NCBI GenBank assembly: GCA_038116745.1
Contig: JAYODW010000016.1
Coordinates: 23,583 to 87,582 of the forward strand
DNA: 64,000 nucleotides
Direction of reading: 5' to 3'
Origin: JAYODW01 sp038116745
GTDB lineage: Bacteria; Pseudomonadota; Gammaproteobacteria; Ga0077536
Position 1 is the first letter of the stretch, and each line of letters begins with the position of its first letter. Positions 9,381 to 17,793 of the stretch are shown in pieces. Both the position numbers and the translations under genes were made by a program. A model generated the notes under the pieces. The model worked only from the letters and a program-made list of their open reading frames with translations, ran no database searches and had not been told where the DNA came from.

Positions 9381-9597
9381 CTCATCACGAGTTCGGCACA
9401 GGGCCTTATCGTGCTTGAGATCATGAGCGGGTGCTATCCCGCGTGTGGTGACGTTCTGGAGGGTCCGCTGCAGTGCGGTAGCGTGGACACGGTCCGGAAT
9501 ACCGCGACCGAGCAGTTTCTGGTGGTCTACGTAGACCACCAGCACAGCATGGACATGAACGCGGAGCTGGCCGCGCTGGACAGCTGAAGCATTTCTT
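9381..9597. other. Intergenic region downstream of argG
   Basis: 217 nt between argG and the nucleotidase, both on the minus strand. It must hold the nucleotidase promoter. It contains a 24-bp perfect palindrome (9519-9542) and a small hairpin GCGGG-TGCTAT-CCCGC (9428-9443). No gene is seen. Confidence 0.5.
9519..9542. repeat. 24-bp perfect palindrome
   Basis: CTGGTGGTCTAC is followed directly by its reverse complement GTAGACCACCAG, with no spacer. It lies 56 nt beyond the argG stop and about 140 nt upstream of the nucleotidase start. No U-tract follows on either strand, and a spacerless palindrome is a poor terminator hairpin. An operator for a dimeric regulator or a cruciform site is more plausible. 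Confidence 0.7.
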
Positions 9598-10815
9598 TCA
9601 ACGTCCCCGGTTGGCTCCCACCCGCAGGCGCAGGGCGTTCAGCTTGATAAAGCCTTCCGCGTCAGCCTGGTTGTAGGCGCCTGCATCGTCTTCAAAAGTG
9701 GCCAGCGAGCTGTCGAACAGACTGTCGTGACTTGAGCTACGGCCTTCAACGAGGCAGTTACCCTTATACAAACGGACGCGAACCTTGCCGTTAACGTGCT
9801 CCTGCGAGGCGTCGATCATGGTCTGGATCATGCGCCGCTCAGGGCTCCACCAGTAGCCGTTGTAAATCAGCGATGCGTAGCGTGGCATCAGCTCGTCCTT
9901 GAGGTGTGCTACTTCGCGATCGAGGGTCAGAGATTCTATTGCCCGATGCGCGCGCAGCATGATGGTGCCGCCGGGTGTTTCGTAACAACCCCGTGATTTC
10001 ATGCCGACGTAGCGGTTCTCGACGATATCCAGACGACCGATGCCGTTTGCACCGCCGATCTCGTTCAGCGTGCGCAGTACGGTCGCCGGACTCATGCGCT
10101 CGCCATCGATCGCGACGATGTCGCCGCGTTCGTATTCCAGCTCGAGGGTAGTAGAGCGGTCCGGCGCGGCTTCCGGCGATACCGTCCAGCGCCACATGTC
10201 TTCCTCCGGCGCGGCCCACGGATCCTCGAGCACGATGCCCTCATAGGAAATGTGCAGAAGATTGGCGTCCATCGAGTAGGGCGAGCCTGAGCCGCTTTTG
10301 TATTCGACCGGAATGCCGTGCTGATCGGCATAGGCAAGCAGCTTTTCACGGGAGTTCAGCGACCATTCGCGCCACGGCGCGATAACCTTCATGCCCGGCT
10401 GCAGGGCGTAGGCGCCAAGCTCAAAACGCACCTGGTCGTTGCCTTTGCCGGTCGCTCCGTGGGCGATGGCGTCGGCTCCCGTTTCACGCGCTATCTCAAC
10501 CAGCCGCTTGGCTATCAGCGGGCGCGCGATCGAGGTGCCCAGAAGATATTCGCCTTCGTAAATGGCGTTAGCGCGAAACATCGGGTAGACGAAGTCGCGC
10601 ACGAACTCTTCCGTGAGGTCGTCAATGTAGATCTCCTTGACACCCATCGCGGTCGCCTTCGCGCGCGCCGGCTCAAGCTCCTCGCCCTGGCCTATGTCTG
10701 CGGTGAAGGTCACTACCTCGCAGTCATACTCTTCCCGCAGCCACTTCAGGATCACCGAGGTGTCCAGACCGCCGGAGTAGGCGAGTACCACTTTACTGAC
10801 GTTCATTCTGGCCAT
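9598..10815 (-). CDS. argG: Argininosuccinate synthase
   Basis: Joins citrulline and aspartate with ATP in arginine biosynthesis; cytosolic. It has 405 residues, the standard length. The ATP-binding PP-loop is AYSGGLDTS at residues 12-20. Further family signatures are GATGKGNDQVRFE and SPYSMDANLLHISYEG. The start may be ATG 10815 or the in-frame ATG 10806 (MNVSKVV); no strong ribosome-binding site separates them. Other arginine genes are not in the window. Confidence 0.97.
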   Translation of the reverse strand: MARMNVSKVVLAYSGGLDTSVILKWLREEYDCEVVTFTADIGQGEELEPARAKATAMGVKEIYIDDLTEEFVRDFVYPMFRANAIYEGEYLLGTSIARPLIAKRLVEIARETGADAIAHGATGKGNDQVRFELGAYALQPGMKVIAPWREWSLNSREKLLAYADQHGIPVEYKSGSGSPYSMDANLLHISYEGIVLEDPWAAPEEDMWRWTVSPEAAPDRSTTLELEYERGDIVAIDGERMSPATVLRTLNEIGGANGIGRLDIVENRYVGMKSRGCYETPGGTIMLRAHRAIESLTLDREVAHLKDELMPRYASLIYNGYWWSPERRMIQTMIDASQEHVNGKVRVRLYKGNCLVEGRSSSHDSLFDSSLATFEDDAGAYNQADAEGFIKLNALRLRVGANRGR

Positions 10816-10917
10816 TGCGGACGGATCTCAAAATTTCGGGAGGCGGCATTTTGCCTATGGTGCAGCGCAAAAACCACCGGGTTTGACCTCCTGGATTCGG
10901 GGGGTTGCTCGGCAAGC

Positions 10918-11697
10918 TCAGGGCGTATGTGTAAGCGCAGCGGTGAATATCTCGAGGAACTGCTCGGGCGCCTCCGCGTGCGGCCAATGGCCGCCGCCGT
11001 GCACGATGGCAAGTCGGTGCGCCGGGAACCAGCGGGACATGAGCGGCAGATGTTCCGGCCGGATTCTGTCTGACAGCTCGCCGCGGATGAAACAGGTATC
11101 TCCGCGGAAGCAGGCCTCCTCGGGCACCGGCAGCGGACCGAGGATTGCCGGCATCTGCGCCTGCAGAGCTGGCAGGTTGGCGCGCCAGCTCGCGACACCC
11201 TGAGTGAAGACCAGGTTCTGCAGAATGAACTGACGCACGGCGGTTTCAGGGATCGCGTCTGTCAGCGCAAGGTCAGCCTCGCTGCGGCGCGGGATCCTGG
11301 ACAGGTCCAGTGCCCGCATGGCCGCGATCATGTCGGCAAAGCGATCGGGGTAGGCGACCGGCGCGATATCGACGTTGATCAGCCGCCGGATCCCCTGACT
11401 GCTGGTGAGCGCCAGCGTCATCGCTACTTTGCCGCCCATGCTGTGACCCACCAGATTGATTTCCGAGAGGGCCAGGCGTTTGACCAGGGCCTCGACATCG
11501 CCGGCCATGTCCGTGTACGACATGCTCGCGGCATGCGGCGAGCGGCCGTGGTTACGCAGATCGACAAGATGAAAGCGGAAGCGCTCGGACAGGCGGCGGG
11601 CAACAGTTAGCCAGTTGCGTCCGGCGCCGAACAGGCCATGCAGTACGACCACCTCGGGCCCGGAGCCGATGGTTTCATGATGCAGGGTGAGCGCCAT
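10918..11697 (-). CDS. Alpha/beta-fold hydrolase, YbfF-like esterase
   Basis: 259 residues. The oxyanion-hole HG (20-21) and the nucleophile elbow GHSMGGK (Ser86) are clear. The catalytic His lies in the C-terminal GGGHWPHAE. Overall length and the HGLFGAGRNW motif match the YbfF acyl-CoA/short-chain esterase family, whose true substrate is uncertain. It starts 2 nt after the Nudix gene stop, so the two are almost certainly one transcript. argG follows after about 100 nt. Confidence 0.85.
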   Translation of the reverse strand: MALTLHHETIGSGPEVVVLHGLFGAGRNWLTVARRLSERFRFHLVDLRNHGRSPHAASMSYTDMAGDVEALVKRLALSEINLVGHSMGGKVAMTLALTSSQGIRRLINVDIAPVAYPDRFADMIAAMRALDLSRIPRRSEADLALTDAIPETAVRQFILQNLVFTQGVASWRANLPALQAQMPAILGPLPVPEEACFRGDTCFIRGELSDRIRPEHLPLMSRWFPAHRLAIVHGGGHWPHAEAPEQFLEIFTAALTHTP

Positions 11698-11699
11698 GG

Positions 11700-12185
11700 T
11701 CAGCGTTTCAGATAGTCCGGGATCCGCGCCGCATCGAGGAATTCCCGTGGCCAGATGTCCAGCAGGGCCAGGTCTTCATCAATCCCGTCCATGACGGCGT
11801 ATTGCCTGTATTCACCGCATTCCACCCAGGCGAAGGCCGTGTGTTCGTCGTTGAGCTGCACCTCGCCGCTGAACCAGCGATGCAGGAAGAGATGAATTTC
11901 GAAACGCCCGCCGTAATAGGTATCGCGCAGCGGTCCCAAGTAGCGCAGCAGCTCGATCCTGTGTCCCCTGCCTATCTCTTCGTCCATTTCCCGCTGAGCG
12001 GCGGCCTGCGCACTTTCACCGGGTTCTATTTTTCCAGCCGGCAGTCCCCACAGTCCCGGACCGAGTGTGGCCTGTGATGAGCGTCGCAATAGCAGCAGAC
12101 GCTCGCGCTGGTCGAGCAGGAAATTAAGCGCATAGCGCTTTTCGGGCGGCCGCGTCGACTGCGAAGGTGGGAGAGCTTGTGCCAT
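11700..12185 (-). CDS. Nudix hydrolase
   Basis: Hydrolyses a nucleoside diphosphate linked to another moiety; the substrate is unknown. The full Nudix box (G-x5-E-x7-RE-x2-EE-x-G) is present, from GKIEPGE to REMDEEIG. ATG 12185 gives 161 residues; a GTG at 12218 would add 11 and neither has a strong ribosome-binding site. It is followed after 2 nt by the YbfF-like hydrolase. LGPGLWGLPAGK is typical of Nudix proteins acting on small sugar or nucleotide diphosphates. Confidence 0.85.
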   Translation of the reverse strand: MAQALPPSQSTRPPEKRYALNFLLDQRERLLLLRRSSQATLGPGLWGLPAGKIEPGESAQAAAQREMDEEIGRGHRIELLRYLGPLRDTYYGGRFEIHLFLHRWFSGEVQLNDEHTAFAWVECGEYRQYAVMDGIDEDLALLDIWPREFLDAARIPDYLKR

Positions 12186-12417
12186 CGGCGCCGGTCTTCT
12201 GAGTAAACACTTGAACACGGAACGCGCCGCATGCTGCGGTTGCTATGGTCGGGCGTCAAGCGCGGGTGGGCTCTCTCATCACGCTTTTCCGCAGCGCCCC
12301 CCGCGCTCGTCGGGCAGACCTCACGCCTCTCGCGTTGCCCCCCGCAGGCGATGACAAAAAGCGATAATGAGCCGCCACAGCAGGTCCCAGGCTGCTGCGG
12401 AAACCTGCTGGAGGCTC
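12186..12417. other. Divergent intergenic region
   Basis: About 230 nt between the Nudix gene (minus) and the HDOD gene (plus). It should contain both promoters. No gene or structured element stood out. Confidence 0.4.
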
Positions 12418-13275
12418 ATGAACACATCATCGATCAAGAACGCTGCTTCCCGCTTCGTCGCTGAGCTGGCGGACGATCTGGAAAGTGGCAACATCGAGCT
12501 GGCAGCTTTTCCAGAGGCCGCGCTGGAGCTGCGGAAAGCGGTTGATGATGTCGAAGGGAGTCAGGACCACCTGCTCCGCCTGATCAGTGCAGAGCCGGTT
12601 GTTGCGGCCAAGGTGATGAAGATCGCTAATTCCGTTGCTTTGCGGCGAGCCGGCAACGAAGTCCGCGATCTGCGCGGGGCGGTGGTGAGGATCGGGCGCG
12701 ACATGCTGCGCAATCTCGTCATGCACTTCGCCGCGCAGTGCCTGAGCGCTTCCGTTTCCCGTCCTGAGCTGAAGCGGATCCTGGCGCGCAGCTGGCATCA
12801 CAGCGCCCGGGTCGGCGCTATTGCCTACGTGCTGGCTGAACATTACGACTTCCCGGATCCGGACGCGGCCCTGCTGGCGGGTCTCCTTCACGACATCGGT
12901 AAGTTCTACATCGTGGCCAAGCTCGAGTCTTACTCTGACCTGCTGGACGCCGATGAGGGTGTCGAATCGCTGCTGCAGCAGTGGCACACCGGAGTGGGGC
13001 AGGCGATCCTTGAATCCTGGTTGCTGCCCGAAGCGATCGCTGTGGCAGCGGGCGAGCATGACGCCGTGCAGCGGGTACACCGCGGGCCGCCGGATCTGAT
13101 TGACCTGGTCATGGTGGCCAACCTGCTGGATTTGAGTAAGGCCGCCGCGGGCGAGTTCCCGCCGCTCGAGAGCTTCCCCTGCGCGCAGAAGCTCGAACTC
13201 ACAGACGAGCTTTCCTCGCAGCTGCTGGACCGTTCGTCCGTTGCGATTGACTCGCTGACGGCGGCGTTGTCCTGA
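12418..13275 (+). CDS. HDOD domain-containing signalling protein
   Basis: 285 residues from ATG 12418, which has GGAGG 3 nt upstream; ATG 12367 would add 17 residues. The HDOD domain covers most of the protein. It includes AKVMKIANS near residue 70 and an HD pair at 158-159 (LLHDIGKF). In many HDOD proteins the HD residues are partly lost; here HD, DIGKF and a later EHD are seen. HDOD proteins act in regulation of motility, virulence or stress, usually as non-catalytic partners. No effector domain is fused and no clear partner is adjacent. Confidence 0.85.
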   Translation: MNTSSIKNAASRFVAELADDLESGNIELAAFPEAALELRKAVDDVEGSQDHLLRLISAEPVVAAKVMKIANSVALRRAGNEVRDLRGAVVRIGRDMLRNLVMHFAAQCLSASVSRPELKRILARSWHHSARVGAIAYVLAEHYDFPDPDAALLAGLLHDIGKFYIVAKLESYSDLLDADEGVESLLQQWHTGVGQAILESWLLPEAIAVAAGEHDAVQRVHRGPPDLIDLVMVANLLDLSKAAAGEFPPLESFPCAQKLELTDELSSQLLDRSSVAIDSLTAALS

Positions 13276-13308
13276 CGCTGGTGCGTCATCACACTGCGGC
13301 GGGACGGC

Positions 13309-13869
13309 ATGACTGAGCACGCCACGATTGAGCTGCGCCTGTGCGGCCCGTATCCCCTCTTGCCGACCCACCCCGACACCATCTTCCGGCAGGCCGAGGC
13401 GTGGCGGCCGGGGATTTTCGTGTGGGCATTTCTGTATAACCAGGCCTACCGGATCTGCCGGGTAGGGGCGGCGGACGAGTCCGTCGGCGCGACGCAGGCA
13501 GGGTTGCTCGCGGCACTGCTCGAGGGACGCTTACTGTTCCACGACGCGGCTGCACGGGAGCGGGGCGAGCCCCGCGTTGCGTTTACCCCGGGCGGCCCGC
13601 GTGAAGACTACCTGGCGCGCGCCGATGATCTGGCAGCAGAAGTGAGCGCGCTGGCGGTTTTTTTCGCTCCGCTCGACGATGCAGGGAACCGCAGAACGCG
13701 TATTGCGGCTGCGGTCAACGCGCATATTCAGCGTCTTGGCGGCAAGGCGCTCAACTGGTTGAGCTCGGTAAGCGAGGTCGGGAGCGAGACGCCTGCAGAG
13801 CAGTTCGTTGTCCGTTTTTACCGGCCCGCGCTCATGATCAGCATGCCCGACGAGCTCCGCGTGGGGTGA
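13309..13869 (+). CDS. Hypothetical protein
   Basis: 186 residues, not recognised. Soluble, with no signal peptide or membrane segment. The N-terminal third contains GIFVWAFLYNQAYRICRVG, which faintly recalls a GIY-YIG-like strand pattern but is not enough for a call. Its stop overlaps the GTG start of the lipoprotein esterase gene (GTGA), so the two are translationally coupled. HDOD precedes it by 33 nt. Confidence 0.75.
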   Translation: MTEHATIELRLCGPYPLLPTHPDTIFRQAEAWRPGIFVWAFLYNQAYRICRVGAADESVGATQAGLLAALLEGRLLFHDAAARERGEPRVAFTPGGPREDYLARADDLAAEVSALAVFFAPLDDAGNRRTRIAAAVNAHIQRLGGKALNWLSSVSEVGSETPAEQFVVRFYRPALMISMPDELRVG

Positions 13870-14729
13870 GGGGCACGCGCGGCGACGCCTGGCGCGCGCA
13901 GCGCCGGCAGGTCGCATTGCTGTTGTTGGGGGCTGGGCTGATGCTCGCTGCATGCGAGCGCTATGTCCCGGAGCTTGGCCAGGCCGACTACAGCGCCCGG
14001 CCGGATGCGGTTCGCTGTGCGCCGGACGCGCGGCCGGGTGTCGCCGGGGCCAGCGATGGCTTCCTGAGCGAGCCCGGGGTGAGGGTTAATGTCCGGACGC
14101 CACGCAACTACGATCCGACGATCGGCCACCCCCTGCTCATGGTGTTCGCCGCTGCCGGGCAGCGCGCCGGCGCCAGCGAACGCTTCCTCGATCTGACCCG
14201 CGCGGCGACCGCACAGGGCTTCATCGTCGCCTACACCGATCACCGCGGGCTCAGCCGCCACCAGTTTTCGCGCCTGGCGCGGGTTCCGCAAGCGCTGGCG
14301 GCGCAGTGGTGTGTGGACACCGCGCGCGTTTACGCTACGGGGCACTCGGACGGTGGACTGGCGGCGCAGGCCGTGGTGTTCCTGGCTGAAGCGCCGCTGC
14401 GGGTAAGCGGCCTGGTGGCCAGCGGTGCCGGCATCCGGGCGGGCGATCTGGCCGCCTATCCCTGCGCACAACCGCTGCCGGTGATGATTATCCACAGTCG
14501 TGAGGACAAGCTCTTCCCGCCCCCGGAGTATGGACGTGGCGCGGCCGATTGGTGGGCCGCCTGCAATCAGTGCGGCGCGCTGTCAGAGGGGATTGTCGCC
14601 GGCAGCTGTCGAGAATACCTGGACTGTGATGCCGGGGCCCCGACGCGCTACTGCGAAGTAGAAGGGTCCCACCGGGCTTCCCCGGGGCTTGATGCGGCGC
14701 TGCTGGCTTTCCTCGCGGCGCAGGATTAA
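13866..14729 (+). CDS. Lipoprotein esterase, PHB-depolymerase/LpqC-like
   Basis: 287 residues from GTG 13866, overlapping the preceding stop. The N-terminus has a basic stretch and a lipobox LMLAAC with Cys30, so it is predicted to be a lipoprotein. The alpha/beta-hydrolase nucleophile motif is GHSDGG (Ser161). A late Asp (HSREDKLFP) and His (EGSHRASPG) complete a plausible triad. The region around YTDHRGLSRHQ resembles secreted polyhydroxybutyrate depolymerase / feruloyl-esterase relatives. Substrate unknown. Six Cys residues in the mature part may form disulfides. Confidence 0.8.
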   Translation: MRGTRGDAWRAQRRQVALLLLGAGLMLAACERYVPELGQADYSARPDAVRCAPDARPGVAGASDGFLSEPGVRVNVRTPRNYDPTIGHPLLMVFAAAGQRAGASERFLDLTRAATAQGFIVAYTDHRGLSRHQFSRLARVPQALAAQWCVDTARVYATGHSDGGLAAQAVVFLAEAPLRVSGLVASGAGIRAGDLAAYPCAQPLPVMIIHSREDKLFPPPEYGRGAADWWAACNQCGALSEGIVAGSCREYLDCDAGAPTRYCEVEGSHRASPGLDAALLAFLAAQD

Positions 14730-14738
14730 ATCTAGGTT

Positions 14739-16799
14739 TCAGGTCTCTGCGCAGCGCTCTATTTCGACCCGGGCATCGAAAGCGTTGCTGCCGATCCCGC
14801 GATCGCTGAGGCCGTCAGGGGTCAGCGCGTTGGCCGAAGAGCCGTTAAGCGTCGAGCTGCGCCACCAGTTAAAGGCCAGCGACGCGACGCCGGCCGGGGT
14901 GTCACGGGAAACCCGTGCGCGGACCCGAACTTCACCAAACCGGTTGAATATCCGCACCGCTTCACCAGCCGCAATCCCGCGAAGCGCAGCGTCGTCCGGG
15001 TGGAGCTGCACTTCGGGAAGGTGATTAGCCGTACCCCGGTGGGGCAGGTTGACGTACTCGGAGTTGAGAAAGTGACTGGTCTTGGCCGTCACCAGCTGCA
15101 GCGGGGCATCGGGCTCACCGCTTGCGGCCGGATCCAGCGGCACAAAGTCCGGCAGCGGATCGAGCCCGCGCGCGGCAAGGCCCGCTGAGAAGAACTCGAC
15201 CTTGCCGCTCGGCGTGGTGAATCCGCCGTCGGCGCGGGGACGGAAGTCTGCAGGCGTGTTGAGCCGGGCCCAGCCGTGGGCGCTGAGAGACTCAAAGCTG
15301 ATCCCCTCGAGCAGCTCGCTGTTGCTGTTGAGCAGACCACGAATACGGTCCTCGTCGCTGTGCAGAAGGTAGTCCTCGTGCAGACCCATGCGTCCAGCCA
15401 GGCGTCTGAACAGTTCGGTGTTGGCGATAGCCTCACCGCGTGGCGCGATGGCTGGTGGATTCAGCGCCAGGTAGCTGTGTCCCCATGAGGGCATGAGTTC
15501 CCAGTGTTCGAATTGCGTTGTGGCAGGAAGCACGAGATCCGCATACAGCGCGGTTTCAGTCATGAACTGTTCATGGACGACAGTGAACAGGTCTTCGCGC
15601 TGCAGGCCGGCGACGATCAGATTCTGGTTGGGCAGGGTCACCACCGGGTTCAGGTTATAAACCAGCATCCAGGTGACGGGAGGCGCCAGGGATGAATCGG
15701 TCAGCGTTTTGCCCAGCTGCGCCAGGTGGACGGTTCGCGCGGGTTGAGGGAGGTCATCCGGCGGCAGTACCGCCGCATAGTCGAGCGCTTCAAAAAAAAG
15801 GTCGACCGTGAAGTTCAGCAGGCCGCCGCCGCGCTCCCGCCAGGCGCCAACCAGAGCCGGCAGGCAGGCGACCGCACGCACGCCGGAACCGCCGTTGGAA
15901 TAGCGCTCCATGCCCACCACGAGGCGCAGGAGAGCCGGCTTTATCGTGGCGTAGTCCCGCGCCAGGGTTTCGATATCCTCAGCCGGAACCCCGGTGATAT
16001 CCGCAACCCGAGTGGGGGTGTAGGCCTGAATCCGTTCACACAGCTGATCGAAACCAAGGGTATGGCGTTCGATGTAATCCCGATCGTGCAGACCGTCACG
16101 CACGATGATGTGCATGAGGCCGAGCGCGAGGGCGGCGTCGGTGCCGGGTCTGAGCTGGATATGGCGGTCAGCATGAGCCGCGGTCGGCGTGCGCACGGGG
16201 TCGATGACGACGACCTTGGCGCCCGCACGCCGTGCCGCGCGGATCGGTCCGCTCCACAGGTGGACATTGGTCGCGACCGTGTTGCTGCCCCAGATGAGAA
16301 TGATGCGGCTGTGCGCCACGTCCTCCGGCAGCACCGTGGCGCCGGTGCCCAGGGTATCGGCGACCGCTTCATAGCAGACGTTGCCGCAGATCTGACGGTC
16401 AACGGCCGTCGCCCCGAGCCGCGCGAAGAACGGGTCTCCGGCATAGCGCTGGAGCAGACCGATGGTGCCAGCGAAGTTGCACGGCATGGCCGTGAGCGGC
16501 CCGTGCTGTTCGATGGCTTTCTGCAGGCGCTCACTCATCAAGTCCAGCGCGCTGTCCCAGCTGATGCGCTCGAACTGCCCGCTGCCCTTGGGGCCTGTCC
16601 GGCGCATCGGGTAGAGCACACGGCTGTCGCTGTAGACCCGCGCCGGGTAGCGCTTCAACTTCGAGCACAGCGCTCCGCCGGTGAACGGATGGTGTGGATC
16701 GCCGCGCAGAGAGATTGCCTGTCCGTCATCGTCGACGTCGACCAGCCAGGCGCAGGTGTCGGGGCAGTCGTGCGGGCAGGCACCGTGGATCGTTTTCAT
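14739..16799 (-). CDS. Molybdopterin oxidoreductase (Mo-bisPGD, 4Fe-4S)
   Basis: 686 residues of the DMSO-reductase superfamily. The N-terminal [4Fe-4S] motif has Cys8, Cys12, Cys16 and Cys45 (ACPHDCPDTC ... GALC). Bis-MGD-binding segments include LIWGSNTVATNVH and YNLNPVVTLPNQN. The C-terminal molydopterin-dinucleotide domain is complete (TAKTSHFLNSEY). There is no Tat signal, so it is probably cytoplasmic. The specific substrate cannot be read from sequence. It overlaps the upstream hydrolase gene by 4 nt (ATGA). No electron-transfer subunit is adjacent. Confidence 0.9.
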   Translation of the reverse strand: MKTIHGACPHDCPDTCAWLVDVDDDGQAISLRGDPHHPFTGGALCSKLKRYPARVYSDSRVLYPMRRTGPKGSGQFERISWDSALDLMSERLQKAIEQHGPLTAMPCNFAGTIGLLQRYAGDPFFARLGATAVDRQICGNVCYEAVADTLGTGATVLPEDVAHSRIILIWGSNTVATNVHLWSGPIRAARRAGAKVVVIDPVRTPTAAHADRHIQLRPGTDAALALGLMHIIVRDGLHDRDYIERHTLGFDQLCERIQAYTPTRVADITGVPAEDIETLARDYATIKPALLRLVVGMERYSNGGSGVRAVACLPALVGAWRERGGGLLNFTVDLFFEALDYAAVLPPDDLPQPARTVHLAQLGKTLTDSSLAPPVTWMLVYNLNPVVTLPNQNLIVAGLQREDLFTVVHEQFMTETALYADLVLPATTQFEHWELMPSWGHSYLALNPPAIAPRGEAIANTELFRRLAGRMGLHEDYLLHSDEDRIRGLLNSNSELLEGISFESLSAHGWARLNTPADFRPRADGGFTTPSGKVEFFSAGLAARGLDPLPDFVPLDPAASGEPDAPLQLVTAKTSHFLNSEYVNLPHRGTANHLPEVQLHPDDAALRGIAAGEAVRIFNRFGEVRVRARVSRDTPAGVASLAFNWWRSSTLNGSSANALTPDGLSDRGIGSNAFDARVEIERCAET

Positions 16800-17650
16800 G
16801 CTGTATCCCCATGGTCGGCGGCAGCCAGCGGCTCCAGGAAGTCGCGAATGGCCTGGTTGACCACGTCCGGATTGTCCTGATGCGGCCAGTGCCCGCTGTC
16901 ATCCAGGTATCTGATCTGCGCCCTGGGGAAGGCCTCGCGTTGCTGTTCGGCGAAGCGCCAGGGCACATAGATGTCCTGCTTTCCCCACAGCACCAGGCAT
17001 TCGAGATCCTGCGGCCGCAGGGCGTTCACAATGTGATCCGCCGCATCGCCGAACGCGCTGGTGGCGCGGTAGAGGCGCAGGACCGCCCGGCGCGTTCCGC
17101 GGTCAAAGTTGGCATACATACCGTCGACGAAGTCTGGCGGCAGGCCGCGCGGATTGCCGAACCTGAGCGAGAAGCGGAATCCGGCGCGGGTGGTTGTGGC
17201 CATGACAAACTCGCCGAGCAGCGGCGTGCGCCACAGACGGGCGAAGAAATGCCAGCGGTAGTCGCGCGCAATGCCGACATTGATCAAGGTGATGCTGGCT
17301 ACGCGGGTGGGATTCGCGGCCGCCCAGGCCAGACCCCAGTGGCCTCCGAAGTCGTGCAGCACGAGGTGCACGCGCGTCACCCCGCGATCGGCGAGCAGGG
17401 CCTCGATATGCCGCGCGTAGCCAGCAACGGTGTAGTCAAAATCGGCAGGTTTGGCCGCCCGTCCGAAGCCGGGCATGTCCGGCGCTATAACTCGGTGCTG
17501 CGGCGCGAGTGTCTCTGTCAGTAACGACCAGTCCGCCCGGCTGCCAGGGTTGCCATGCATCAGGAGTACTGCCGTTGCGCCTGCGGAGCCGGTGTCCACG
17601 CAAGGCGTGCGCACGCCGTTGATCAAGAGTTCCTGCACCTGCGTTGTCAT
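16796..17650 (-). CDS. Alpha/beta-fold hydrolase, epoxide-hydrolase/dehalogenase-like
   Basis: 284 residues. The oxyanion segment is HGNPGS (32-37). The nucleophile elbow is HDFGGHWG, placing Asp rather than Ser at the nucleophile position (Asp100). Asp nucleophiles are typical of epoxide hydrolases and haloalkane dehalogenases. The catalytic His is in DSGHWPHQDNP. It is translationally coupled to the downstream molybdopterin oxidoreductase (4-nt overlap), suggesting one catabolic step pair. Diverges from the Na/Pi cotransporter gene. Confidence 0.85.
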   Translation of the reverse strand: MTTQVQELLINGVRTPCVDTGSAGATAVLLMHGNPGSRADWSLLTETLAPQHRVIAPDMPGFGRAAKPADFDYTVAGYARHIEALLADRGVTRVHLVLHDFGGHWGLAWAAANPTRVASITLINVGIARDYRWHFFARLWRTPLLGEFVMATTTRAGFRFSLRFGNPRGLPPDFVDGMYANFDRGTRRAVLRLYRATSAFGDAADHIVNALRPQDLECLVLWGKQDIYVPWRFAEQQREAFPRAQIRYLDDSGHWPHQDNPDVVNQAIRDFLEPLAAADHGDTA

Positions 17651-17793
17651 ACCCGGACGGCCTGTTGCTTAGCGGCTCTCGAGCATAGCACCGGCCGGTC
17701 GGGCAGCCCGGCTGATGCAGGTCGGGACTACACTGTGAGTAAGGGGGCGGACGAGTCGGCCGCCGATCCTGGCAGACGGAGCGAGCGGTAGCG

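Noticed and set aside
12427..13371. Minus-strand frame of 314 codons opposite the HDOD gene
   Set aside because: Antisense to an intact HDOD domain and lacking any recognisable motif.
15726..16880. Plus-strand open frame of 384 codons opposite the molybdopterin oxidoreductase
   Set aside because: The opposite strand has complete family motifs; this frame shows no domain and is a shadow.
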